Assembly (NCBI GenBank): GCA_947184155.2
Contig: CAMXCT020000506.1
Location: forward strand, 167,501-231,500
Direction: 5' to 3'
DNA: 64,000 bases
From: Cladocopium goreaui
Taxonomy: Eukaryota; Sar; Dinophyceae; Suessiales; Symbiodiniaceae
Both the position numbers and the translations under genes were made by a program. Of this stretch, positions 20,459 through 33,883 are shown in pieces (within the stretch, counting starts at the first letter, position 1; the number at the start of each line of letters is the position of its first letter). The notes below the pieces were generated by a model, which was not told the origin of the DNA, ran no database searches, and was given only the letters and a program-made list of their open reading frames with translations.

Positions 20459-22652
20459 CCACAAATTTGTATCAAATTTGCTGGGCCCATTTTGGCCCAG
20501 TTTCTGGCTGTCTCAGAGCTTCCGCAAGTTCGTATTCGTTTTTGATGTGGCTCGAATAGGAATATGACATTTTCTTATCCACTTTTGTCGGGGGGAGGGA
20601 GAGAGAGAGAGAGAGCCTGCCATGCATGGGGTTGTGAAACTGTGTCTTGAATTTGGGGAGGGCCCCTTGGGAGCAAGTTGTACGTAACGCTTCATCAGGA
20701 TCTTCCAGATGATGAAATCGGTGCCTTGGGTCGATGTATTCTCTTCGGCATGTGTGGATAGTATGCGGGTGCATCACCTTGTGGTGTTTCTGGTCAGGGG
20801 AGCACCCCAGCAGGCTACAGTAATCAGCTCACCTCAAGCTGCAGTTGGCATGTTTGCCTGTCGGATTTGGACACATTATATAGTTGTTCAGCAAGTTGGA
20901 CCACTGCAGGCAGATGGCAGTGGGAAAATGCTTGTTCGCCGCTGTCCAATGATAGACACTATTGCATGTGGTGGTTTCCGATGAGGTCTCCCATTCTGTT
21001 TTGACAATGACCCCCGGTTCTGGCACCTTTGCGTTGGTCGAAGTCTCCACATTTTTCTGGGCAAAATGCGAGGAACTTCCCCCATGGCTTGTTGGTGAAT
21101 ATCTCCCAGAATTGGTTGAAGGGAAGAATGATAGGAACCCCCCAAAAATCAAAGTTGAACATTGAAACCATTGGTTTCTTCCAAATTTTCCCTCCAGAGC
21201 CATGTAAATTCCACCAGTTCATCAGCGCTGAGGCCCTGCCCCGCTGGGCCCCATGGGCCCCAGCTTCCTGGCTGCCTTCCCGGAAGCCCCGGCCACGTCC
21301 TGCGCAGCCAAGATCCCGGCCGAAGGCTGGAGAGTGGACCAGCTGGATCTACCTGGATCTAGCTGGATCTAGCCTCCAGCCCTCCAGGAAACATATTGGA
21401 ACATGGCGCATTTAGTTCGATGATTGAGGTAAAAATGGTGATTTGCATAGCTGTGGTGTTGATGTTTCCAACAATTCCCATCCGAATGTTAGGAATCCGG
21501 GCCTTAGCCCAGCGATGCAACAAAGATGGTGATTCCAGGTGGCAGCAGCCATGGGAGCCCTGTGCAATCCGCCGCCAACGCACCCGGCTGGGGAAATGTT
21601 GCTTGGCGTCAGCCGGGGCAGCGGGGGAATGCGGGGGATGGAAGGTGGCTGAGCAGGTTAAACTCCAAACCTACTCAAAGTCTTGATCCAAGTCACCTTA
21701 CGATTGTTGTTGAAGATCATAAGATAGCAAGAGCTAGAACTTGTCGGAGTGAACCAGAATGAGCTGTGAGACTCCTCACAGTGGCATCTCATCCTGCGTG
21801 ACACATCAGAAGCTTCATCTTGTGTGTGACGAGTTGGATCAGGTTTAAAGGTTGAACTTGCACTGGGTGTGCCACAATCAACTGATTGCTTGCCATACAA
21901 TCTACGTTTGACGACTGGTTGATCACTGGATTCCTTTGATGACGCGGATTGTTGCAAAGGAAGGTTTTGGTGTTCATAAGTAGGGGTCTACAAATCGTTT
22001 TTGGGAGGTTGTTGGTCCGGTCTTTCCATCTCCACGATCTCCCACATGCTTGGCATGTCAAGATCCCTTCGTTGGGCGGCTTTTTGCCGACCTTAGGCTT
22101 CCATGTGAGATCGTGGTTTCCTATGTATATTGTACTGTAATGTACTGGATATGTACTGTACCTGGCATTCATTTCTTGGTACTGGTAGGCTTTTTCCAAC
22201 TGGATGTGGATATTCAGGTCCTTCTATACATGCCGATCCATGTGACGTCGTCATCACCCGAAATCGGTCGGTTGTTGGGTGGTTTCTCCATGGGACATGG
22301 ATCGACAAACTTCTGTGCTTCTCCATTCGCGGATCCAATGAGCCAAGGTGCTGTCTTGGCTACACGCAGATGCGACTTGGATGAGCATTTGGTCCAAGAG
22401 TTTCATGAAGAGAAAACTTGCAGTAGCCCCCAGCTACACTGGGAGCAGCCACCGGGGGGTGGCTAGCACATTTTGGATACTGGATCAATCAGTGGCGTCC
22501 CGCCTGAATGTGTTCGTTCGGGGAAGTGATGTTGGGAGTTTGGATAGAGCAGTACCCTCAATTGAAATCCAGTTAGGTTAGGTCAGGCAAACGAAGATAG
22601 ATGGTATACCAAACTGGCCCACTCAGTGTGTTCCAAATTTTTCGGTATCGAC
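20459..22652 (+). other. Mostly non-coding, with one GC-rich patch
   Basis: A GA run lies at 20597-20614. A GC-rich patch at 21230-21400 is open in several frames (one reads SAEALPRWAPWAPASWLPSR), but no frame is clearly coding. The rest is AT-rich intron or intergenic sequence with no motif I can name. Confidence 0.45.
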
Positions 22653-22849
22653 ATCACAAGCATCGCCTGGCCCACTTATTGCAAGCGAACTTGCAGGCGG
22701 CCTCAGCAGAAGCTCAGCAAGTGTTGTCGCATGTGGGTGTGCCAGCTCCTCCCACTGTGGCCTTTGGTCGCGCGCCGTTGATGAACCCAGGCAGGGCCCC
22801 CCAGGGCCCCAGGGCCTTACAGCCCCAGGTGGAGACGGGTGGAAGCTGA
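22653..22849 (+). CDS. Possible terminal exon, unrecognised
   Basis: After an AG at about 22652, an open segment encodes HRLAHLLQANLQAASAEAQQ and then a Pro/Gly-rich end (PTVAFGRAPLMNPGR), stopping at 22849. The composition is coding-like: a helical Ala/Gln stretch followed by a low-complexity tail. It could be the last exon of the kinase gene or of an unseen gene. No homologue is recognised. Confidence 0.35.
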
Positions 22850-23805
22850 CCCCATGGCCCCGGCAGGGAAGCGTCCGATGGACAAGGAGAAGCGCGCAAC
22901 TGTGCAGGATTCCGATGATGTTTCTCGGCCTTGTCATCTTAGTCAGGAACACTTTAAGGATCAGGAACCGGACTTTAAGGAACTTTAGGAATGATCAAAA
23001 CATGTCAGAATCCAGTTATAAGGAGATGGCATTGGTTGGGGGGTCCACCACATACAGTAGCTACGAACTGTCTAAGAATCTAAGCACCCTGGAGACAACA
23101 TTTTCCAAAGGAGTACCGCTCATGAGCCGAGGCGGTAACTAATGCTACTGCAGTTACGCCACTTGGCGGCAATCCTTTCTGGTTCTGTTTGTCAGCTATA
23201 AATCCCCATGAAATGAAGGCTTGCTACTTGCTTTCCTCTCTTTGTTGGTGGGTTATATCATATCTCCGTTCGTGTTCGTTAAATGAAATAGTGGTTTATA
23301 CATGTTTATACTATATAGTCAGATGATGTCATATGAGTCATATGCTTATACCTGTTCACTATGTACCCTAAATCATATCATACAATCCTTTTTCCACTGG
23401 TGATATCTCCTTTGCAACTGACGGATTGGTCTCCTGGTTGATCTTGCTAAGGGAGGCAGATCGGGATTCTCCAGCAGCCGAAAAGGTGGGCCTATTGGGA
23501 CCTGTTTTGGGTGGACTCACAATGGTTCACCTACTGGATCATTCTGAAGATCCTACTGACTACGGACATCCAATGGCGAATTTTCAGGGATGTCAATTAG
23601 GTTACCACTGGATCTTGCAAATCGGTCATTTGGGATATTTTGGGCATAAAGCCAGTATTAACGAGCAAAACTATCCAATGATGGATTTTGGGCCGCATCC
23701 CTATGTACAAAAAAATCATGTTGTATCGTTTATATCATGTTATATCCCCATTTACGTTGGTTAGATCCTCATGAATTGACGGATTTTGGGTTCCAAAATG
23801 TTATC
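22850..23805 (+). other. Non-coding stretch
   Basis: Intergenic or intronic sequence. Nothing beyond short AT-rich tracts was found. Confidence 0.5.
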
Positions 23806-25257
23806 CGCAACCGCGCCAGTCGGAAGCTGCCCCCGCACCTGCGGGAGCTGCGGCACCTGCAGGGCGTAGCTTGGCCATCGATCTATCGATCTACTGATGC
23901 TATGAATATATTGAACATACGTATGGTTTTCCATAGGCATTTTTTTAAAAAATCAATTTCCTTTGGCTAAATTGGATGATATTTAAGTCATGAATCTATG
24001 TCGTATTTCGGGTCTTTTGCCCTCAAAGCAAAGGCAACCCTAATATCCGACGATCCCTTCTTCGGGGCCAGGAACCAGTCTGGTTTTGCAGTCAGAGGAT
24101 TTTCATACTTCTTTTGAGAATGCGTACCGATTTTCTAACTTCTACTCTTCTACTTTGTGGTCTGTCTTGTTTTGCTGTGCCCACCTTTGTCTAGCCGGGT
24201 TCCACTTTACTGGGACGCGCGGATTGACTCGCGCTTTTTTGGGTGGCCACGCTCTGCCTATTTATATACTTCATTTTACTTCACATGTGACAACATGCTT
24301 CCTTGTTGGGCGAACCGAGGCATCAAATGGATTTCTTGTGCCCCGCGCTTTGCATCTGTGTGGCGCTTCGCACAGGTGGAGCCTGGTACAAGCCGTGAAA
24401 GAACCGAACCCATCAATTGTCAAGCGAACATCCTCGATTTTTAGGGAGATTTTATCCTTTGTTGATAGTTGAGCAATTTCGCGTTGGCCTATAAATTGTT
24501 GGTTGCATCCACGGTGGTTGTGTTTCCAGCATTATATGGTTAGTATTGTTGGTCTTAGCTGGTACCAATCACCAGAGTCATCGCTGGGAAATTGTATCCA
24601 AACAACCTTTGTTTAACCTCTCAAAAATCCGGAGCCTCTCTATATTGATCACATTTAATCAACATATCACCTGATTTTTAGAAATGAACAACCAAAATCT
24701 GTATGTGTTATCCCTGCCCCCAAGGCCGCCGCCGAGTCGCCAGCGCCTTCGCCGGCACCCTCGCCGGCGCCATCCTTGCCACCGTCGCCGTCCCCATCTC
24801 CGCACCTGGGCCCTCAATTGCTGGAAAACCACTTGCCCTGCATACTGAAGATTATCTGAAGATTTTCATAAGTTTCCCCTATGATTGATTCCCTTGGTTG
24901 GACACCTCCCTGTGAGGCCTCAGATGGGAGATCAGGGCGAACACAGCGCCCGCGGCGACGCCCGGGGCGACGCCCGTGGCGATGGGAGAAGTGCGCGCGA
25001 TGGAAACACCTCGGTGGCTCCATCCAGTAGCTCCATGGCTGCCCCCTGGCGGCAACCAGTTGCATCACCAGCCACCAGCAGCAACCAGCAACTCCGCTGC
25101 TAGCTCCGACCCGGCTGGCAAGTTCTGGTAATTTCCACGCCTTGCAGCCCAGTGATTTCAAAGTTGCCTTGAAGCTGCAGTTCTCCTTGGGATTGAACTG
25201 GCAAGACAATTCACCATCTGTGGCTGATCTGGAACCCATTGGCTACCAAGGAGTTTT
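23806..25257 (+). CDS. Possible exons of an unrecognised gene
   Basis: Three GC-rich open segments stand out from AT-rich surroundings. At about 23806-23871 one reads NRASRKLPPHLRELRHLQ and is followed by a possible GC donor. At about 24718-24830 a Pro/Ser-rich linker appears (SPAPSPAPSPAPSLPPSPSP). At about 25038-25257 another reads SSGNFHALQPSDFKVALKLQ, then FSLGLNWQDNSPSVADLEP, to a TAA at 25255-25257. A further basic, Asp-rich open stretch (ARGDARGDARGDGR) lies at about 24940-25000. Whether they belong together is a guess, and I see no known domain. Confidence 0.3.
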
Positions 25258-28200
25258 TCCACCCAGGGAGGGTTAAATTGTATCATGCCTTGCCCTGCCA
25301 GGAGTACCGTGGAGCAGAACGTGATTCAGTGATCGGATTTGTACAGGCTCCAAGGAAACTTGCAGTGGATGGTTCTATGGCTCCCTGGTGCCAAGTTGGA
25401 GTCCGCCAGTGTGAATTCCGAGCAATGCTGGGTCCAGCAGTTCATCTCTATGATCCACCATTAGAAGCATTTATCAACAAACTCCAGACCTGAGCCGCAC
25501 ATGCGCAGACACATGATATCGACGCACATCAATTTATGTATATAGATTATATTTAGATGTATATAGTATATGCTAGTTTTTACACGCGCGCACACGCACA
25601 CACATATTTATATCTCCACACGCACATACATGCATACATCTATAGAGATAATCCAATGCATGCAAACATGCGACAGTGGACAAACAATTATGTCGATATA
25701 TTATTTATGCATATATCATATAGGGGATGTTTAATTATGTACCTGCAACCATACTTGGAGGAATGAACGTCCATTCGCCAGCTAATTTGATATTCATTAG
25801 AGTACCAGGGCTTTGACCCGTAGCCCACAAACACACACACAGAGACATGTACAAGCAAATAGGCAACTAGATTCTATAAATTAATAAAGTGAAAAACTCA
25901 AGAAACAAAAAAGTAGACCATGCTCAACATGCACATCATGACATTTTTACAGTAGCTCCCACATGGCCCACATGGCCTGGCTACAGCGGCTCCGCAGGTT
26001 ACCATCACTCGTTTCCAGCGAGGCACCCGCCACCGGCCTTGGGGCTTTATCTCGGAGACTTGTTCTCGCCTCAGCCTGGAAGCGGCCTTGGGGCCTTGGT
26101 CGGGACCCAATAGCTACCCAATAGCTACCTAATCCCTTACATAAAAAAGCCACCGATATGCCCAGATTACCTAAGTACAACTACATGCATACATGTATGC
26201 ATGGATACACGTGTGCATTCTGAATGCATACATTTACATGCATCTACATACATTTGAACACGTGCATATGCACATCTACTTACATCTAGTCATACATATA
26301 CATCTGTGAAGATACGGAGTAAAGGCTTGAGGTTCCACGGCCACTTATTTTCTCTCTTCCTCGCATTTTCATAGACACCCAGTTCCTCACTGTGTGTCAC
26401 AGTGCTTTTGGCTCTCTTTGTAGGTTGTTTTGAGGATATTTTGGCGCAGAATTAATTTCGGCACAGTGCATGCAAGTCAAATCAAGGTTTCTCTTTCTTT
26501 GTGGTTGTCTTGTGGGATGATACCATCCGGTGATTTGAACATGGCTAATTATGGAAAATTACCTATTTATAGATGATTTACCTCATAAGCACGACCATTT
26601 TTCATTCCTACGTTAAATTACCATAGGATATGTCGCAATTGAAGTCAGGGTTCCTTGACAACCCCATGTGCTTTGCAACATATTGTGAATCTCGTTGGAA
26701 GCCTGCCAAACATAGTTTTGCCCATTCCATCTAACAGCAAGGTCATTTCATTGTTTCAGAATTTGTGTTGTTTACGTTTGTCAGTGTATATGTCCTATCA
26801 TAGGGGTGGAGTCTTTGTGAGATTATCTTTTGGCTTAGAGTATGTGAACTCATACAGCAGAGGCATTTGTCAGTATATACCTACATACATACGTATGTAT
26901 GTGTATATGCACATATAAAAACATACAGTATATATATATACATAATGTCTCTGTGTGTGTGTGTGCGTGCATATCTTTGTCAGAAAACCAATGCCGCGCC
27001 ATTCTGTATGTAATCTATCACTTCTCAGAAAATAGCAACAGGAGAAAAGTGGGCAAGAAGCAAGAGCAGACTCCCCAAGCTTCGAAGCAAAACAGCAGTA
27101 AAAAAGAGGAGGGTAACAAAGAAGCCATAAGAAGCCTAAAATTCAAGAGCGGACCACAAAAGACGCCTCTTCAAGCTCTTTATGCCACAAAAGCCAAGAA
27201 GCAGGAACAGCAGCAACTTTTCTGGCAAGAACATTTCCGGCATAGCATTCGTACGGGAAGCAGCATCCAACGAACTCTTTGACCCCTCCGCCCCCACGGT
27301 GGAAACCAAAATGGGGAACACACGGCTTGTGCCTCGAGGAACCACAAGCATTGTACATACATGCATCTATACAAACATTTGCATATACGTGTGATGTGTA
27401 AAGACATGTATGCTTGGAAAGATGCATCATGTTATCATGTTGCATCTAAGCATAGCATTTCCCCGAGACTCCAGGATCTCCACCTTGGCCCAGGTAGGAA
27501 AGTCGGCTTCACGAGCCGGGAGGAAGCAATGAGAGCTGCAGAAGATGCACTGCTGGGGCGGCAGGCGCGGGGAACGCCCCAGGCTGGGAGGTTGCCATCC
27601 GGTGCATCTGCCGATCCCGACCTCCCAACCCGGCGGTGACCTGTAGGAGGTCTGAGAAATTCGAACTTGGTGATTTGGCGACGCACAGATCGTGACGGAG
27701 TTTTCTATCAACTGGTCCATTTCTGGTCCATTTCTGGTCCATTTTTCTGTGAGACTTGACGCAGTTTTCTTCGACCCGTGTTAGATGCTGAATCTTGATA
27801 GCTTGGATCAGTCAGAGAGAGAAGATCTGGAAGTGCAATGCCCCCATTGCTGCCGGAGTTTGCGCCCCGCCAACGGACACGCCTGGCCATTCTTTTTGTG
27901 ACAGCGATGAAGTCCTTGAGATATGCTGGGGAAAGGGTAGAATGTGGAGGGCCGTCGCATTCTTCCCATTCTTCCCATTTTTAGTGCGAGAGTGAGACAC
28001 CAAACAGAGTAACAAATTGAGTTGTTCAACGGCCGGACATTTGGCTGAACTCACATTGAAATTGTCCAGGCTGATGGCTGATGGGAGAAGAAGACGGACA
28101 AAGATGACGTGTCGGCCAATTGAGGCAGTTTGGAAATATTATCACCAGTTTCGAAAGAGATACCTGTTCTGGGGCATCCCTTGACATTTTCAGATTGTGT

Positions 28201-29962
28201 TTCTCCAACGGTTTTTGGGAACTTAAACCACAGTGACGGCCAAACAGCAAAGGTTTTTGTCCCTGAACGGAGCTGGTAACGGCTTTCGGGAAAGGTTAGG
28301 GGTTCCAGAAGCTACCAATAGGGGATGTGAAAACTCTACCTCTTGCTTTCCCTCCAGACAAGTCGGTTGGATTGCAAGGTCAAGGCCAAAGGTCAGGGAA
28401 AAAAGGTGCTTGATGCAAAGAAAGCAATAATGCGCCGCAGAATCCACATGCGAGCGCCACTGAAACGAACATGACAGGCATCGGCTGTTGGTCACGCTGT
28501 TGTCCTAAGGCCAATAGGGTGATGAGATGGCCAGTGGAGTTCGTGCAGGGAACGGTCTGATGGTCGGATGAGTTGGATTCTCCACAGCGGTTCAGTTGGA
28601 GCCTCGCCCCGCCCCGCTGCGATGCTGCAATGCTGCAGCCAGGAAAGCCTCAGTTGAAAGCTGCACCCAGCTGCACCCAGCTGCAGCTGCACCCAGCTCC
28701 AAGTGTTGCGCCTGCCGTGACAGCTGAGATCAGCTGAGCCTTGGGCCAGAGCTCCGGCGATGTCATGGCCTGTTTCTTTCCAAGTGGGGCTGTATATAGC
28801 TCTTTTGTAGCCTTCATTCTGGGCCGTTCCTGCAGAAGATGGACGGGCCAGTGTATGATAGTGTACCAGTAGTTGGCGAGACAGTGCAAGGATGCTTTGG
28901 GACAAACGGAGCTTAGTGAGCTTCAGTCTTGCTTGATGGCTGGACATTGCATCGTCTGAGTTCCCACTGCTGTTGGCAAATTTTCTATTGGAGTGCAGGG
29001 GTTAAGTATCCCCTGGCAGCCCTGGCAGATGTTGAGCGACGGCTGTGCTGGCTGTTATGGAGGCTGGTGAAGTGCTTCTTCGTGGCTTCCTCAGGTTGTT
29101 CTTGGACCGTCAGTGTTGATGCCTTCTGAAGTGTTTTCTCTTGTGGCAGATCAACTCACCAGTTTGGAAAGGACCATCACTTGCTTTTCAATCAGATGTT
29201 TATTGTCGCACTAGATTGCCGGAGGCTGCGAAGGGATGTTTCAGGGTATTTTGTTGGAGAGTTGGAGCATGCAAAGGAGAGCCCGGTGATTGACAACTCA
29301 TCAGCTTGACACAGTTTGGATGGCCAAAGCTCAGAATTTGGCTGCCTCGTCGCAAGATTGGTGGTTGGAGCATAGGGTGTGCCCCAGAAGGCTAAGAAAG
29401 CCAGAGGGCGGGGGGTGACGCCATGGCCTTGTTGAACGGATTCAGCCGAGAGGACGCTGATGGGTTGGGTCCTGCCATTGTGCCAGCAATCAAAACATGG
29501 TCCATGTCCGCAAGAATGTGAGACCATGGCAGCGCAGTGCAGGAATATCCGAACGGGGATTCTTATGTGACTTGCCTGGCAGTATCTGGCAGTTTTGGGC
29601 CAAGCAAGAGAGGAACCTGGAAAGCTTTGATCCACAGAGGGGGTCATAGTTTGAAAAGCCTGCAGGCCACTTTTTTTGGGGGGGGCAGAGGTTACATAGG
29701 CTGCTTTATTGTGACCATCCGGGCCTATGCAGTATTTGGGATACCCGGCCAATTTCAAACCATGCATTCCCACCACTGCGGAAGACGCCCAGGAAGGTCA
29801 ATTCAAACGCGGAGCTCGGCATGGGCACCCGCCTCAGTGAAGGGCTGGCCAAGGGTGCTGGATACTCCAAGAAATTTGATGTTCAAAAAGAAACAAACAA
29901 AAACGTGCATAAATAAAACAAGCGTTACGTCACCGGGGCAGGGCTCCCATTTCAATTTTCAG
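25258..29962 (+). other. Long mostly non-coding stretch with a few open segments
   Basis: The stretch holds CA/TA microsatellites (about 25580-25640, 26880-26960), CATACATG-rich tracts (26180-26300) and a short AGCTGCACCC tandem repeat (about 28655-28700). A Lys/Gln-rich open segment at about 27030-27282, followed by a WKPKWGTHGLCLEEPQ-like reading, may be the relic of a LINE N-terminal region. An open segment at about 28999-29129 (KYPLAALADVERRLCWLL) is another weak candidate. None is convincing. Confidence 0.45.
27482..27640 (+). CDS. Possible exon, unrecognised
   Basis: This open segment reads GRKVGFTSREEAMRAAEDAL, then LGRQARGTPQAGRL, ending in a TGA at 27638-27640. It is GC-richer than its surroundings and has a charged helical look. 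No splice partner or homologue was found, and the opposite strand is also open. Confidence 0.25.
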
Positions 29963-32900
29963 GTCAGGCACCTACTACTGCGCAGATGGCGGCTTCTACG
30001 AAGGTGAGTTCTGTGAAGGCATGATGCAAGGAGAAGGAACGTTGCTTGGCGAACGCTCGGGCGTTTTGGGAATTCCAATTACATTGCCATTGATCAACGC
30101 TACTGGCATGGCACAAGCACCGTGGAGTGACACAAGGCTCTGGGCGTTGGGTGCATTTCTGTGGACATGTCATGTGGTACCAATGAGAAACCTAGCATTT
30201 GGGATCATTTGGGGATGATTTTTACATAATTTTCTGATGATATTGGAGATGGTCTATGATAATCCCAAGTGTGATCGAACAATCAGCCCATAATTCCCCC
30301 GATTTATTGGGTTTACCACATGGCTAGAGATGAGGTTTTACTATGCCAAAAAGGAATCCTACACCGGCCGCTGGTTGAACAGCATGCGCCACGGCTATGG
30401 GAAGTTCACCTATCACGATGGCGCCGTCTATGAGGGCCGATGGGAAGCAGACCTCAGACATGGACAGGCAGCGGGTGGGAAGCCAACGGGCAAGGCGGAC
30501 TTTCACCCAGAGGAGTTGATAGTGATCTTCGAAGAAAAACAACTATATAGATCAGAGTAGAGTGGAGTGGAGTGGAGTCATAGAGCACAGAGCAGAGCAC
30601 AGCATAGCATAGCAGAGTAGAGCAGAGTGGGGGGGTGGAGTGTTGTGGTGTGGTTTGGATAGATAGATCCATCGCTCTATAGCTTGATAGATCGATAGGC
30701 CCCCCCTGCCAGGGGCTCATGAAGTACCCGGATGGATCAGCCGCTTTTCTGCAGTTAACCCCCCTCCGGGTCCCTCAATGGTCGCTGCCATGAGTCGGGC
30801 GGTGCAAGACTTTACTCTAAAGTTGGTCTATGACAGTCGGGGGAATGGTATTGATAGTATTTGATAGTAGTCATGCAAGAGTGGTGCTCTCCATATTTAC
30901 CATGTTTACACAGCTTGCTCAATCTTGCTCATAGCTTGCTCTATTTCAGAAATGCGACAAGTGTTTGGCTTATTGGAACTTTGGCGCCTATCATGGAAAG
31001 TCATGTCCTACAAACACGATGCAATGTCAGATGATCGGTGGAACTCATTACTGGTGGAGGTATCAAACAGTTTACGGCGATTAGAGTTTCAATGACCACT
31101 CCGGCATGCACATGTTTCGTTGCATTGCCAAGGCTTACAATGGCAACTGGGCAGATGACATGCGGCACGGTCAGGCTCGGGTGTGCCAAGGAACGTGGCT
31201 CCAAAATGGTAATTTTCAAGGTGAACATGATAATAAACTACTGGATTTTGCAGAACCTGATTTTTGGAGAAAACATGACAAACCATGACAAACCACTATT
31301 CAGATCTATTCAGCAGATTCTCTGCTCCAGGGGCAGATGGGCTTTGGTGATGGTGCCCAATACAGCGGCGGCTGGCTCAATGATGCTCGACATGGCCATG
31401 GATCCTACAGGCAGGGCATGGCAGCATCTCTCTGCTTAGCGCCCATCTTTCATGTGGTGAGGTTGCCCAACGGCAGCTGTTACGACGGTGACTTCAAGGT
31501 GCGACTGTTGCAATGTGCCATGGATGTGCGATGGATCGATTCAGGGTTGCTCCAACCCACCATAAATGATAGCCACAAGGGGGGTAGGTTGGTCGTTTTG
31601 CCTCTATACTTACTTAATTTACCACCCTTGTACCTGGGGTGTTTGGAGCCCTGGAAATCGTGATCTGCAACAGTGCAAAAAAAAAAACAGTGGTTGAGCA
31701 AAATCCTGCTTTGAAGGCTGACATCCCGGAAGGATCCGGGAAACTTCACAATGCAGATGAGCCGGACTTAGAGACACAGATTGGCTCGTGAAAGCAATCC
31801 CTTCCCCGCAGGAAATGCATCATATTGCATACAGTACAGACAGAGGAAAGCAAAATGCATAGATCCAACACGTACTAAACCGGGATTTCTAACATGAAAT
31901 TCAAGGGCCCTTTGGAACCTCATTTTCGAGCCAAACTTAAAATGTGTTTGAGGATGCATAGTGCCAAATTGATTACCGTTTGGACCCTAAGAATTCGCAT
32001 GAACAGTCAATGATGTGGGTGGCACGCATACAAGAGACCTCCATTGGAAAGATGACAGGAGAGATGTCGACCATTGCATTAACCAACCATTTGGGGGTCA
32101 CTTCAAATATTATATATATATATTTTTTTTAAATCATCCCAAACAGGGTTATACGCAACAATAACCCTCTATTGAGGATGGTTGATTGGGATCCCTTCCG
32201 CCGAGGAGCAGAGCGACTATGTAGGCCAGTTCCAGGAAGGTCTGAGGTCGGGGCAAGGGAGCCTTGGCGCCCTTTTCAGGAACCGATTGATTGGAGGTAC
32301 CTACCATATATAAGGCCGAAAAAAAAGGCCTATGTAAGGGAATATCCCTGCAAAATATGGCCTTATATGTTACAGTACCGCCATTTTAGGATCCTGGAAT
32401 TCCCATTGAATAAGAGTGGTTGAAATTGGAAATTATGAATTGACGAAACATATAGATGCATATGAACCAACTACTGTATAATAATTATGGGATGGGATAG
32501 AGGCATGTTTAACTTGAAATTCTTGGGTTCGCACTAATTTTGCTATAAATAGGACACTCTCCTGCCAATTTATCCTATAAATTCTGGAATTGGTGGCATG
32601 GAAAAGGGACATGTGACATGAACAGCAACTGTTTTGCTCCCTTTAAACACGTTCCATTGTGGGAAGTCAGGTTATACATGGTACCATCCAGTCGTCAGGG
32701 TCTTTGGAGAAGTGACCCAGCTCAGGAAGTGTGTGTACGAGCGCACCGGCGACAGCTTTGTCGGCGCCGCGAGGTGGCACTTTGTGTCGTTGCCGCGGCA
32801 GGCAGCCGAAAGTTGTAGACCCTCAGGGATTGCGGTGATTTGATGGGTGTTATATGTGTTATTTAGTTGGTGAAACATGGTCAAACCACCTGTAATCGCC

Positions 32901-33060
32901 GCAATCCGTCAACGGGATAGAAATCTTCGCCGTGGCCAAGGAATGGCGTGATGGGGTGAGGGTGCAAGGGATGATGTACCTGGCATCTGGTGACATTGAG
33001 AGAGTTGGATATTTGAATGCCGCTGGTCTGCACTTCCTCACCCTTCTAGGAACTTCGGAC
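29963..33060 (+). CDS. MORN-repeat protein, many small exons
   Basis: At least seven exons encode MORN repeats (consensus G.G...Y..G..Y.G.W): 29963 to about 30036 (ADGGFYEGEFCEGMMQGEGT), 30328-30467 (SYTGRWLNSMRHGYGKF, then YHDGAVYEGRWEADLRHGQ), 30713 to about 30757 (GLMKYPDGSA), 31085-31174 (AYNGNWADDMRHGQ), 31331-31410 (GQMGFGDGAQYSGGWLNDAR), 31462-31498 (LPNGSCYDGDFK) and about 32197-32275 (DYVGQFQEGLRSGQG). Three junctions use GC donors and join in phase, for example RHGQ|GQMGF and SYR|LPNG. Two weaker segments at about 32692-32818 and 32920-33060 may continue the gene. MORN repeats often act as membrane or cytoskeleton-associated scaffolds and can be fused to lipid kinases. No enzymatic domain is visible here. 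Both ends are uncertain. Confidence 0.75.
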
Positions 33061-33508
33061 AGTGGTTGCTACCTTTCATAGAGCCATGATTCCTGGCAGC
33101 TGAGGACACGCTGGTTAGACGAGAGTGCCTAGGCTGCATGTTGAACATGTGTACAAGTGCGGTCAGATGTGGTCAGCATGGTTTGGTTTCCTGGTACTTG
33201 GAAGACGTTGACACTGCCATGGACCTGACGCCTGGACCTGGCTGATTCCCGGCTGATCGTCCTGGCTCAAATTTAGAAGCACGCAGCACGGGTCACTGGA
33301 TCAAACAGAGAGCATTGAGCATGTGAGCCCTCACCTGAAAGCTTAACATGGGCTTGAATGAAACCAGCCAGTCAAGACAAGTGATGCACATGCCGCCTAG
33401 CACATACAATATAGTGAGATATAGTGAGTATATTTAGCTGTGTGCCATCCGTTCCGCTTTGTGCATCCTGTGGTGGTTTTGAGTGGTTTTGTGGATGTGC
33501 CAATTTTG
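33061..33508 (+). other. Spacer before the FAM32A-like gene
   Basis: No gene, repeat or recognisable promoter element was found. The reading frame of the next gene extends 23 codons upstream of its likely ATG with no conserved look. Confidence 0.5.
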
Positions 33509-33883
33509 ATGGCGTCTTCGTCTTCATCTGGCAAATATGACGCAGTGATCAAATCAGGCCTGAAGCTGAAGGGCGGGGACAAGAACAAAGAGGTGGGAGT
33601 CAAGGTGGCCAAGAAAAAGAAGAAGACCCAAGAGGATGTTCTGACCGAGCAGTTGCAAGCCAACGCCGATCAGGAATTGCAGGAACAGGCTGAGCTCACT
33701 AAGGGTGCCACCCAAGGCCCTACCACTGCTCAGAAGACTTTCAAGTTAGCCCGCGAGAAACGCAGCAATCAGAGGATCAATGAAGCCATCCAGTACACGC
33801 ATCGCCAGCGGATGGACAAGTTGAATGCCCATCTGGGCAGCTTGTCTGAGCACTTTGACATCCCAAAGGTTGGACCTGGCTGA
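33509..33883 (+). CDS. FAM32A: FAM32A homologue (spliceosome-associated), single exon
   Basis: This 124-residue protein starts at the ATG at 33509 (MASSSSSGKYDAVIKSGLKL). The frame is open for 23 more codons upstream, but the family begins close to the LKLKG motif, which supports this start. FAM32A features are present in order: GLKLKGG, a Lys-rich block (KVAKKKKKTQED), TAQKTFKLAREKRSNQRI, THRQRMDKLNAHL, and the diagnostic C-terminus LSEHFDIPKV. In human, FAM32A sits in the catalytic C* spliceosome, with its C-terminus reaching the active site to promote exon ligation. The same role is inferred here. The length matches the family (about 110-125 residues). It is uninterrupted, unlike the intron-rich neighbours. 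Confidence 0.85.
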   Translation: MASSSSSGKYDAVIKSGLKLKGGDKNKEVGVKVAKKKKKTQEDVLTEQLQANADQELQEQAELTKGATQGPTTAQKTFKLAREKRSNQRINEAIQYTHRQRMDKLNAHLGSLSEHFDIPKVGPG

